Assembly: GCF_026212465.1 (NCBI RefSeq)
Contig: NC_080047.1
Span: 35,857,488-35,921,487 of the forward strand
DNA length: 64,000 nt
Direction of reading: 5' to 3'
Source of the DNA: Amaranthus tricolor
Taxonomy: Eukaryota > Streptophyta > Magnoliopsida > Caryophyllales > Amaranthaceae
The position numbers and the translations under genes are program-made. Of the stretch, positions 47,324-56,797 are shown one piece after another (positions within the stretch are counted from its first letter, which is position 1; the number at the start of each line of letters is the position of its first letter). The notes beneath the pieces were generated by a model. That model made no database searches. It was not told the origin of the DNA and saw nothing but the letters and a program-made list of their open reading frames with translations.

Positions 47324-47600
47324 CACTAGTACAAAATATCCCTTTTGGCGTCGTTATAAAAGGCGTGATGTGTCAATTGTTGTCGAGAGGTAATACCAAA
47401 AATTTTGCCAAATGGGAGTTCTAAAGGAGTTGCATTTTAAGGCGTTAGTTCCTAAAAAATCGACACCACAAACATACCCAAAACTATAGCCTTAGGCAGC
47501 TTTGTGGCGCTCATTGTTGAGGAACTAACACCACAAACTTCCACAAAGCTAAAGTCTGCGATAGGTTTCTTGCATCAATTACAAGGAATCAACGCAAGGA
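47324..47600 (+). repeat. CACTA left terminus and subterminal repeats
   Basis: Contains GGCGTCG, GGCGTGA, GGCGTTAG, GGCGCTC and inverted AACTAACACC/AATCAACGC units at intervals of roughly 30-50 bases. Confidence 0.6.
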
Positions 47601-48349
47601 GTTAAACTTTTTTATATTTAAAAATATCCAATAATCCAAAGTATTACATAATAATCCAGTACAATTCTCAAAAATACATTTCCCTAAATAATATAATCCA
47701 ACCCACAATTAATGTTCCAATAAAAAATATACCCAAATCAGTCAATGTTCCATAAATATTATACTAAACAATATTTCAACAAAAATCAATCAATATTCCA
47801 ACAAATAGTATATCAATCTCAGTTCTAGCTTAATTTTGCTTTGTAATGTCGTCGTTATCGAAGAACTGAGCAACATATCTCTCGCACATCCAAAAAATAA
47901 GTTATTGTAAACTATTCTGAGGTAGACCCATGTCATTAAGGGGATAAAACAATCAACTGATCTAATCTTCTATAATATAACTTCATAACTAGCCTCGAAC
48001 ACTCTAACATCACCAAAGTGCACGCAAGGAATCTTGGTCACATCCATCGTATCAGTAAGTACTGAAAACCCCTGGTTTTGAGCCTCTTTCACTACTACTT
48101 GCATTTTTAGATCTCAAACATCAGTCATAAAGAAATCTTTTTATCAGGGCAAAATTGGCAAAAAAAAAAAACTATAGTATACCAACCATCTCTCGCTTCT
48201 CTTCTATGTCAAACATCTTCTAACACCCTATTTAATTATAGTATTTTGCCAAATTTTGCTCCAAAAATATGATGTCCTTGAAAATGAAGATCTCAAAGTG
48301 AGTTCTAATGAAAGATGCGAAAAATTAGATTTTATTCAGTACTTACATG
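47601..48349 (-). pseudogene. CACTA interior with a short ex-coding stretch
   Basis: On the minus strand near 48105-47985 a frame reads MQVVVKEAQNQGFSVL, then KIPCVHFGDVRVFEASYE and a stop. It looks like the end of a former exon, possibly from the accessory protein of a CACTA element, but I cannot assign it to a family. The rest is A+T-rich with no frame. Confidence 0.3.
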
Positions 48350-48525
48350 TGTAAGAATGACTCGTGTTGCCTTTCTCATTAAGATTAATGTCAATACATA
48401 CAAGATTGCCATTATACTTTGGAAACTAAATATTTTCCTAAAATTCTACATAATCACAAAGATATACAAAATAATGCAAGAAATCAAAGAGATATTATTC
48501 TAAGATATTCTAATATTCTAATACA
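48350..48525 (-). repeat. 3-prime LTR of Copia A
   Basis: Plus-strand reading is TGTAAGAATGACTCG to TATTCTAATACA, with TG/CA ends. CCCCGCAGTCGAATCGGG follows as the reversed polypurine tract. Confidence 0.9.
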
Positions 48526-48529
48526 CCCC

Positions 48530-50020
48530 GCAGTCGAATCGGGAGGTTTGGAGACGCTGAGACTGGAACGAAAATCATTAAATAATACTTGAGGAAGGCC
48601 TTTGGTGAAAACGTCAGCAATCTGATAACGAGATGGAACATGAACTACCCAAACATCACCGCGTTTGACTTTTTCACGAACAAAGTGAATGTCGATCTCA
48701 ATATGCTTAGCTCGCTGATGATGGACTGGATTACCAGCTAAATAAACGGCACTAATATTGTCGCAATAGACAAAGAGTAGCTGTGGTAATAGGACAGTGC
48801 AGCTCAAGAAGTAAATTGCGAATCCAATAAGTTTCAGAAACAACATTAGCAACTCCACGATATTCAGCTTTAGCACTAGACTTGGAAACAGTAGGTTGGC
48901 GTTTAGCTGACCAGGAAATTAAATTATCACCCAGAAAAACACAGTAACCAGAAGTGGAGCGACGAGTGTCAGGACAGCCACCCCAATCAGCATCGGTATA
49001 GGACAAAAGAGTCGAAATATTAGAACGATATAACTTCAGACCATAGTGAAGAGTGCCCTTGACATAGCGAAGAATACGATGAATAGCAGCCATATGTTCA
49101 ATGCGAGGATCATGCATATAAAGGCAAACTTGCTGAACGGCATATGAAATATCGGGGCGGGTGAAAGTAAGATACTACAAAACTCCAACTAAGCTACGAT
49201 ACAAGGTAGGATCATCACAAGAAGAACCAGCATTAGCACAAAGTTTGCCGGAGGTAGCAACAGGAGTAGCAACAGGATTACATTGAGACATGCCAGCTTT
49301 TTCAAGAATTTCTGAGGCATACCGTTGTTGAGAGAGAAAGAGGCCTGTAGAAGTGCGATTAACAGCAATACCCAAGAAATAATTAAGAGGACCCAAATCC
49401 TTCTTGGCAAACTCAGAGCTAAGTTTGGACATAAGGGACTCACGTAGTGAATCAGAAGAAGCTGTAAGAATAATATCGTCCACATACAATAGCAGGTAAG
49501 CAAGATCAGAGCCATGACAATAAACAAACAGGGAATTATCAGAAATGTTGTTAGAAAATCCAATAGTAGTCGCAAAAGTGGCAAACCGGTGGTACCAAGT
49601 ACGAGGAGTCTGTTTGAGACCATAAAGAGACTTTCGAAGAAGACAAACATGATCAGGACGAGTAGAATCATGAAAACCCATAGGCTGATGCATGTAAACA
49701 GTCTCAGTCAGATGACCATGTAAAAAAGCATTCTTAACATCAAGCTGATGAATAGACCAAGACCTGGAAAGAGCAATACTTAATACAATGCGAATAGAAG
49801 CAGGTTTCACAACCGGACTAAAAGTCTCATCACAATCAATGCCTTCCCTTTGAGATTTACCATCACCAACAAGACGCGCTTTATAGCGCTCAAAAGAGCC
49901 ATCGGACTTGGTCTTGACACAAAATACCCACAAAGACCGAATGATATTAGCATTAGGAGGACGCGGCACCAAATCCCAAGTATGATTTTCAATTAAGGCA
50001 TCAAATTCTTCTTTTATGGC
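48530..50020 (-). pseudogene. Copia A reverse transcriptase and RNase H
   Basis: The frame from about 49990 reads WDLVPRPPNANIIRS, FERYKARLVGDGKSQREGID, QLDVKNAFLHGHLTETVYM, LRKSLYGLKQTPRTWYHRF and LLYVDDIILTASS, so both catalytic sites of RT (the LDV Asp and YVDD) are present. A TAG at 49175-49177 replaces a Gln codon in VGVL-QYLTFTRPD. RNase H follows (SYTDADWGGCPDTRRSTSGY, SKSSAKAEYRGVANV), and near 48772-48780 one extra base shifts the frame before VYCDNISAVYLAGNPVHH, AKHIEIDIHFVREKV and IADVFTKGLPQ. Apart from the stop and shift the enzyme is well preserved. Confidence 0.88.
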
Positions 50021-51418
50021 TTACTTCCAGTTTGGGTCACGAAGAGCATGAAGAGAAGATTTAGGTAAAGGTGAAAAAGAAACAGATAAAGCTAGAGAGT
50101 AATAAATGGGATTGGGTTTGAAAATACCATGTTTACTACGCGTAACCATACCGGGTGGTGAGGGTAAAGATGTGGTAGAAGAAAAGGTGGAAAAATTGGG
50201 TTGGCAAGGTACTGGGCTGCATGAGGCAGGCCTAGTAGAGGTAAAAGAGGGGGTTGGCAGAGCTGCTGGGCCGGAAATAGAAGCAGGCCCAGAAGTGGAT
50301 TGAAAGCATGGAGAAGATGCTGATGGGCTGGGAGCAGGCCCAGTAGGTGGTGGGTGCTGGATAGGGGAGGAGGAGTCTGACGGGCTGGTAGCAGGCCCAG
50401 TAGGGAGCTGCTGGTGCTGGGTAAGGGATTGGAATGATGGGCTGGATGGAGAAGCAGGCCCAGTAGATGGTTGCTGGGTTGTTTGGGTTGTGATAAGCAA
50501 ATGAAGATTAATATTATCATCTAAGAATTGGTAATTTTGGGGAGACGGGGAAGGAGATTGAGAAAAAGGGAATGTAGCCTCATCAAAAAGAACATGGCGA
50601 GATATAATGATTTTACGGGATGAGAGATCATAGCACTTGTAACCTCGATGAGATGACGGGTATCCGAGAAAGACACATGGAGTGGAGCGTGGTTGGAGTT
50701 TCTGAATAGTAGTAGAGGGAAAAAGAGGAAAACATAAACACCCAAAAACTCGTAGATGAGTATATGTAGGAGACTTACGGTATAGAACATGAGTGGGAGT
50801 GAGATTACCAAGAAGTTAAGAAGGAAGAATATTGAGGAGATAAGTGGCCGTGTTTAAGGCGTGAGGCCAAAAAGACGGGGGAAGGGAAGCATGACACAAA
50901 AGAGTGCGAATGATGTTATTGATGGAGCGAATTTTGCATTCGGATTTGCCATTTTGAGAAGATGTGTAAGGACAAGAAAAACGAAGTGAAATGCCCCGAC
51001 TAGTACAAAATTGACGAAACATATTATTGTCAAATTCACCCCCATTATCGCATTGGAAAGATTTGATGTTAAGCTCAAATTGGGTGTTAACAAAAGCATT
51101 GAAATTCACAAATACATCAAAAACTTGAGATTTGCGAAATAAAGGAAAAGTCCATAAAAAATTAGTATAATGATCAAGAAAAAGAACATAGTATTTACAA
51201 CCTGATGGACTAGAAATAGGAGATGTCCACAAATCACTATGAATAATATCAAATGGTTTAGTACTCATAGACATAGAATTAACAAAAGGTAATTGAATGT
51301 GTTTCCCTAAAGGACAAGAATGACAAACAAAATGAGAATTTTTATTACATTGAATTAAACAGGAAAAATACAAGGAACTTAAAATCGCATTGCCCGGATG
51401 TACTAAACGGGAATGTCA
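50021..51418 (-). pseudogene. Copia A integrase
   Basis: The frame starts with a TGA at 51416-51418 in place of the Trp before HSRLVHPGNA, then the zinc-binding CNKNSHFVCHSCPLGKH. The core has all three acidic residues: HSDLW, CDNGGEF and QNGKSECKIRSINN. A TAA at 50816-50818 replaces a codon after LNILPS, and the same frame continues with GNLTPTHVLYRKSP, GYPSSHRGYKCYDLSSRKI and a long Pro/Ser/Thr-rich linker (50030-50500) that contains many TGPA units. A TAA at 50021-50023 ends it, where NWK-QAIKEEFDAL is expected. Overlapping frames on both strands here are shadows. Confidence 0.85.
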
Positions 51419-52268
51419 AATACTAGAAGAAATAGCGGAAAAAGCCGATGATGTGGAAGATGAAAGAGAAGCTCCATGAATAGAAGGAAAAGGATAAAGA
51501 TCACCCGTGCTATTAGATCTCAAAACGATATTCCCCGTGGCCAAATCCTTTACAGAAAACCCAAAAGGATCAAATTCAACGGAAACCATATTATCCTGAG
51601 TGAATTTACGAACGGAAATAAGGTTTTTAATAAGTTTAGGTGCACGTAAGACATTTTTGAGGGTAAGGGATTTTTGGGAAGATGGAAAAGAGATATGCTC
51701 GTGACCAAGAAGTGGAATTAAATTACCATTACCAACAACAATAGCACTATTGAATTGATGCTTTAAAGGAAAATAAGGAAGTAAAGTACCTTGAGAGCGA
51801 GTCATGTGAGATGTGGCACCGGTATCCATATAAAATTGCTCATCCGGAGTAGATAAAGAGAGAGTGTTCATAGCATGATCGATGTCCGTAGAAATATAAT
51901 TCATAGAAGCATTAGTCCCGGTGTGATAACTTTGCGCCGGTCGTGGGCTAAGAAGACCATCAGAATACCCATGATTGTAAGAATGAGGAGGAGCCCAAGA
52001 TGTAAGGGGAAAAGGGGCAACAGGCTGGGCCCAATTGTGGCTGGCCCAATTATACCAATTAGGAGAAGGAGAAGAAGATGGGCCTGAGTAGTAGCTGCTG
52101 GGCCGAAAATGGAGCAGAACCATTGGCGGAGCCATGGTGGCTGCCACGGTGGATCCGGCCACCACTACGAGTGTGGCGGTGGCCACCACGGTGGTGGGAA
52201 GAGCCGTGATTGTTAAAATGAACGGAATTTTCAGAAAACGAACCTTTGGTTGTGGTAGGAGAGGCCAT
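51419..52268 (-). pseudogene. Copia A gag remnant and protease
   Basis: A start at 52268 gives MASPTTTKGSFSENS, which goes straight into the His/Gly/Arg-rich gag tail (HHRGGHRHTRSGGRIHRGS). The UBN2 gag core that should lie between is absent. A shift near 52100 moves to the frame holding SYYSGPSSSPSPNWYNWASH, QFYMDTGATSHMTRSQG (protease active site Asp-Thr-Gly), IVVGNGNLIPLLGHEHI and LKNVLRAPKLIKNLISV. The protease itself looks intact up to the TGA at 51416. Confidence 0.85.
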
Positions 52269-52311
52269 GGGAGAGAAAGAATAAAGAAAAGAGTCGGGAT
52301 CAAAAACCGAA

Positions 52312-52324
52312 GCTTCTGATACCA
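52312..52324 (-). promoter_or_regulatory. Copia A primer binding site
   Basis: In element orientation TGGTATCAGAAGC, one mismatch from the tRNA-Met primer site, directly after the 5-prime LTR. Confidence 0.85.
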
Positions 52325-52500
52325 TGTAAGAATGACTCGGGTTGTCTTTCTCATTAAGATTAATGTCAATATATACAAGATTGCCATTATACTTTGGGAA
52401 ACTAAATATTTTCCTAATATTCTACATAATCACAAAGATATACAAAATAATGCAAGAAATCAAAGAGATATTATTCTAAGATATTCTAATATTCTAATAA
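52325..52500 (-). repeat. 5-prime LTR of Copia A
   Basis: Plus-strand reading is TGTAAGAATGACTCG to ATTCTAATA, then AATGCATT; the last CA found in the other LTR is missing. Otherwise it is about 97-98 percent identical to 48350-48525 by eye. Confidence 0.88.
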
Positions 52501-52941
52501 ATGCATTAATATTTATGTCCCTGCGGATTGAGTTAACACTTAGTACAACACACTTGACAAACGATCGTGTTATAATGATATCCCTGCAGATTTGAATCAT
52601 ATGTCATTTCTTGACACATTATAATGGCCGTGTCCATATCTATTCATAAGTTTATCATAGTCTATCCGTTAATCTTGACTACTTAAAGCAGCTAGAAATT
52701 CAAACTTATATAGGTAAGTTCTCCTTACGTATAAAATATCCCCGCGAATGGATACTTCACAAAGAGCTCTTCAACTACGGGCCTTGAGAACTTTAAATGG
52801 CGCCTACCTCGCTATTCACGGTCTAAAGCAATGATGGGTCAATAAAACTTGTTGCTTACAAAATTCAAAAAGAATTTCACCATATTGAATTCAGACACGA
52901 CGTTAATCATGTGTGTATTGGGCTTTCTAATTGAATTTTAG

Positions 52942-54085
52942 TTAACGTAATCCGATTGCAATTGACGCCTGTTTAATTAAATCCCTTCTCATGGCTTTAG
53001 TGAAAAAATCTGCCAAATTGAACTTAGTGTTCACATAATCAAGAGTTATGACCCCATTAACGATATATCCTTGCACTAAGCTGTCCCTAAGAGCAATATG
53101 ATGAGATTTACCGTTATACACTTGACTATAAGCCTTCGCCAATGTCGTCCTACAATATGTATGAATTGCCACAGGTGATATAGGCATTGCTAATATCGAT
53201 ATCTCAAACATGAGATCCCGTAACCATTTTGCTTCCTTTCCTGCAGACGCAAGCGCTATAAACTCGGAAGCCATAGTGGGATCGGCTATACATGTTTGTT
53301 TCTTGGAAGACCATGATATGGCTCCTCTCTAGTAAACAAATACCCAACCATTTGTAGAAAAATTATCTTCTTCATTTGTGATCCAACTTGCAACAGAATA
53401 ACTTTCCAGAATTGGAGGTTCTCCACTATAGGTGATACTACAATCTATAGTACCCTTCAAGTATTTTAATACTCTTTTAACCACTTTCCAATAATGCGGT
53501 TCTGGATTACTTGTAAACCTACTCAACTTTGCTACTGCAAAGGAAATATTTGGTCTCGTATAAGTCATCGCATACATTAGTGATCCAATAACCTTTGAAT
53601 ACGCTAATTGTGCAACTGGCTCTTTGTCATGTCTATAAAGCTTGACATGTTGATCCATAGGGGTCGACATTAGAGTTATATCAAACATATTGAATTGTTT
53701 AAGTACTTTCTCAATGTAATGAGCTTGCCTTAACTTGATTCCATTGCCATCTCTTGTGATCTTTATCCCTAAGATCACATCGGCCTCCCCCATATCCTTC
53801 ATTTGGAATGAACTTGACAAAAACTCTTTTGTCTCTTAAACTCATACTAAATCAGTATCAAATATGAGCAAATCATCAACGTAGAGACATATAATGACTC
53901 CGTTGCCTTGCCCAACAAATTTGCTATAAACACACTTATCGGCTTTATTCAATTTGAATACAAAGGATAATACCATCTCATCAAACTTTTGATGCCTTTG
54001 TTTCGGTGCTTGTTTTAGTCCGTATAACGGCTTTACAAGTTTACACACCTTATTTTTATGTCCTTTCAAAATAAATCCTTCGGGT
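52942..54085 (-). pseudogene. Copia B reverse transcriptase C-terminal part and RNase H
   Basis: All pieces lie in one frame: PEGFILKGHKNKVCKLVKPL, YGLKQAPKQRHQKFDEMV, CLYVDDLLIFDTDLV (catalytic YVDD intact), then TGA (53842-53844) and TAA (53836-53838). It continues with KEFLSSSFQMKDMGEADVIL, LRQAHYIEKVLKQFNMFD, MYAMTYTRPNISFAVAKLSR and LKYLKGTIDCSITY, then TAG at 53329-53331, then RGAISWSSKKQTCIADPTMA, SEFIALASAGKEAKWLRDL, KSHHIALRDSLVQGYIVNG and FNLADFFTKAMRR. RNase H thus ends naturally. Only three stops and no frameshift over 1.1 kb suggest modest age. The lineage differs from Copia A. Confidence 0.85.
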
Positions 54086-55750
54086 TAATAAATTAATTTT
54101 TAAACATTATGGAATTTATTTACCTTAAGATACATTTTACACTTAATGTATAAAGCACATTATCAAACTTTATAAGTAGATACTTATAATTACTTTATAA
54201 TTATTAAAATAAATCAACTTATCACATATAATTTATGAATAAATTATACACCATCCAATTTCATATATGGATCAAATAATCATACGAAAATATTATTATT
54301 ACAAACTAGTAAAAAATAATTTGATTTAAAAATAATATGGAATTTTTATCACCATGAAACATTATTTGCAAAATGTATGCAAATTAATTTATTCTCTTAT
54401 AAAGAATAACATTTATTTCATAACTATTTTCATAAGTAATGATAAAAACAACCATTTAATTACAATTTGAACATTGTTGAATTATACATAATAATTTAAA
54501 GTTAATTATTATAAATAATGGTCCAACCAATTTAAACTTAAAATAATATGTTTTATATACACAAATATGTATATCCACATGACATATAAATCCTACCCTT
54601 TAATCTTAGTTATAATATAACTACATTGACTTGGGTGATTACATAAGTCATTTGAGTATGCCAATATAAATCCCACCATTTTTATTTTACTATAATAAAT
54701 TTGAATAAATAAAAATTATGTCACTTTAATTTTTTCTCAACTTAAGAGATACTAAACAAAAGTCAATAAATTTGTCATTTACTTGCAAGTAGTTATTATA
54801 AATAACTACCATAACCAACTAAAATTATGGTTACATCAAATAATTATCAAACAATCATATTAACATCGGAAACATGTTTTCATGAATCAGATGTGCATTT
54901 ATAATAAAAAATGTTATAACACGTAAAACATCTTAATAACAAATCATAGTAAATTACATATATAAAAATAAACTAATAAACACATGATAAGAGACAAAAC
55001 ACATAAGTCATCCAAATTGCTTGGATTTACGGACACATAATGACCACCAAGTTGATAAAATAACTTCAAGTATTTCTTGAAACATTATCCATGAAAATAT
55101 ACCATCAAGAAAAATACCATACCTTCGGTTTTGATGCTACACGACATACATTAATTATCAACATGATAAAATATAATTAATCACTTTCTTTAAGCATGTT
55201 TCATGAAGAATTAATTCCATCAAATATAGAACATACTCATACTTAATCAATCAATATCCGATAAAACACATACTTAATGTATACTTGGCAATACTAATTT
55301 ATATATAATATATAAATCCTAACATTGTAGTATTTTATTCCAATACAAAAATTTCATTTCCCTTCTAACCATGATGATCACATGAATAAATTTCTATTCT
55401 CTTTTCTTAATTAAATTTTTAAGAAAAATAAAACTTTATGATTTCCATCATAAATTTTCATCATCAAAATAACACATACTCACTTCTCCTAGATCACATC
55501 TTTGTAAAATGCTATTACCCACATACTTTACTTCAAATTAAAATTTGAGCACATGTATATGATCATCCAAAAGAAGATTTAATTGTATGTAAATACTTTC
55601 TCACAATTTTAAACACAAAATATCAAACATAATTCATGATTAAATAAATTACAAGAAAGACAAACTTACTTATTTCCATGGAACTTTTTCTTATCAAATA
55701 TATCCATGAAAATAAATATTTCATTTGCTATCATCAAAATTTCCATGGCG
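54086..55750. other. A+T-rich stretch inside Copia B
   Basis: About 1.66 kb with no coding sequence where gag, protease, integrase and the RT start should be. On the minus strand the upstream border reads GGAAATAAGTAAGTTTG, which resembles a splice donor, but the downstream border (ATTAACCCGAAGGATTT) has only a weak acceptor-like AG. Most likely a deletion filled by unrelated DNA. Confidence 0.5.
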
Positions 55751-55752
55751 AA

Positions 55753-55803
55753 TTACTTGTCCAAATTCGCGAAGTTTGATGTGAGCTCCTTAACGCTTGC
55801 CAT
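55753..55803 (-). pseudogene. Copia B gag N-terminus
   Basis: From ATG at 55803: MASVKELTSNFANLDK, then TAA. Copia gag proteins often begin this way (a short Ser/Thr-rich stretch, then KFDK/KLDKFEG). Homology ends right after the stop. Confidence 0.45.
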
Positions 55804-56068
55804 GATCAGAAAATATCACAAAAGATTATTAACAAATAATAATGCGGAAAATAAAACTACAAATACAAGATGATGTTTGTGGTGTCTCCTTTGTGTATGG
55901 CAACGAACTCCTTCCTTGTATGAATCACGAATCTAACGGAAAAAACCGTAGAAAAGATTAGTTTGCAACGATAAACATCCCTCGAAAATCTTGATATAGA
56001 ATGAAGGCGACGACAATACTTTCCTTTTGTGATATTTCCCCTACAAAGGTACTTGGGTTATGATACCG

Positions 56069-56500
56069 GAAATTCACAAGAGACACAATCAATCACATCA
56101 ACCGATTAGTACGAACCGATTGAATTAAATGATTATGTGTTTATGTAGAGATTAAAATCAGAAAACAATAAAAGAATTAATTACTCTCTTCTATGTTTCA
56201 AGAGATTGAGAGAAGGATGACAGAAATTGATATTCCAAAGATGTATATGATTTCCATGCACTCACTCTTATTTATAGACTTGAAGTGACATATGGATTCA
56301 TCCAAAACCATAGATCAATAATAACTGATGATTATTAGTTAATTATGATGTAAAACATTCGTTCATAACAACACTTTACTCCATGAAACAAAGTTTCGTA
56401 TCAGGAACAAACGTTCTTAGTACATGTCTTAAGCTTTTGGATATGTCCTACATGCTCTAAATACTTAATAGCAAGAAGGCAACTAAAGAAAGTATCATTA
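56069..56500 (-). repeat. Copia B 5-prime LTR-like region
   Basis: In minus orientation a TATAAATA box (56270-56277) is followed by a leader-like stretch (CTTCTCTCAATCTCTTG), then GTGTCTCTTGTGAATTTCC and GGTATCAT, which resembles an LTR end and a primer site. The upstream end of the LTR is not defined. Confidence 0.4.
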
Positions 56501-56797
56501 ATCTAAAATATGGATCTGCCGTCACCAACTATTCCTATCCCTAGTCAAATCCACGAAGAGGCGCATCTCACTCAGGTCGGTCTTTATTTGCTCAACCTAG
56601 GAACCTTTAGCTTGAGGTTGATAATAGATGGAGTAACCTTGAGAAAGAAGAGGGAGTTGAAAAGTCATGAAACTTAAGAAACTAACGCCAATAAACCTGA
56701 CATAATGTTTAATAAAGGATTGTTTGGCGTCAATTTCATAGGAACCGACTCCAAAAGCCCGTTTTATTTTTAATTATTTTATATGTCTACTTTTATG

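Larger units (their letters stand above)
48350..52500 (-). mobile_element. Copia retrotransposon with both LTRs, gag domain deleted
   Basis: Minus-strand order: 5-prime LTR 52325-52500, primer site 52312-52324, short gag remnant, protease, integrase, RT, RNase H, polypurine tract 48526-48543, 3-prime LTR 48350-48525. The LTRs (~176 bp) differ by about four substitutions and one indel by eye. The element is 4.15 kb, shorter than the usual ~4.8-5 kb, because the gag core is missing. Pol has four in-frame stops and one frameshift. It lacks an obvious 5-bp target duplication and its 5-prime LTR lacks the final CA, so one edge is damaged. It sits inside the probable CACTA element, next to a second Copia element. 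Confidence 0.9.
52501..56500 (-). mobile_element. Copia retrotransposon B, partial
   Basis: On the minus strand: an LTR-like region with TATA box (56069-56500), a primer-site-like GGTATCAT (56061-56068), a gag start (55753-55803), a long A+T-rich non-coding stretch (54086-55750), then RT and RNase H (52942-54085). The gag and the RT may be the two ends of one element whose middle has been replaced, or two elements. No 3-prime LTR matching 56069-56500 was found in 52501-52941. Confidence 0.5.
47324..56770. mobile_element. Probable second CACTA element with nested Copia elements
   Basis: The left end CACTAGTACAAAATATCCC is followed by TTTTGGCGTCG and repeats of GGCGTTAGTTCCT / AGGAACTAACACC. 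At 56670-56765 the motifs recur in the opposite sense (ACTAACGCC, TTTGGCGTCAATTTCATAGG, GAACCGACTCCAAAAGCCCG), but the last ~15 bases of the right terminus are gone or diverged. If these are the two ends, the two Copia elements between them are insertions and the original element had about 1.5 kb. A second possibility is two unrelated CACTA remnants. Confidence 0.45.

Noticed and set aside
49189..49671. 160-codon Leu-rich minus-strand frame
   Set aside because: It is the +1 shadow of the Copia A reverse transcriptase frame.
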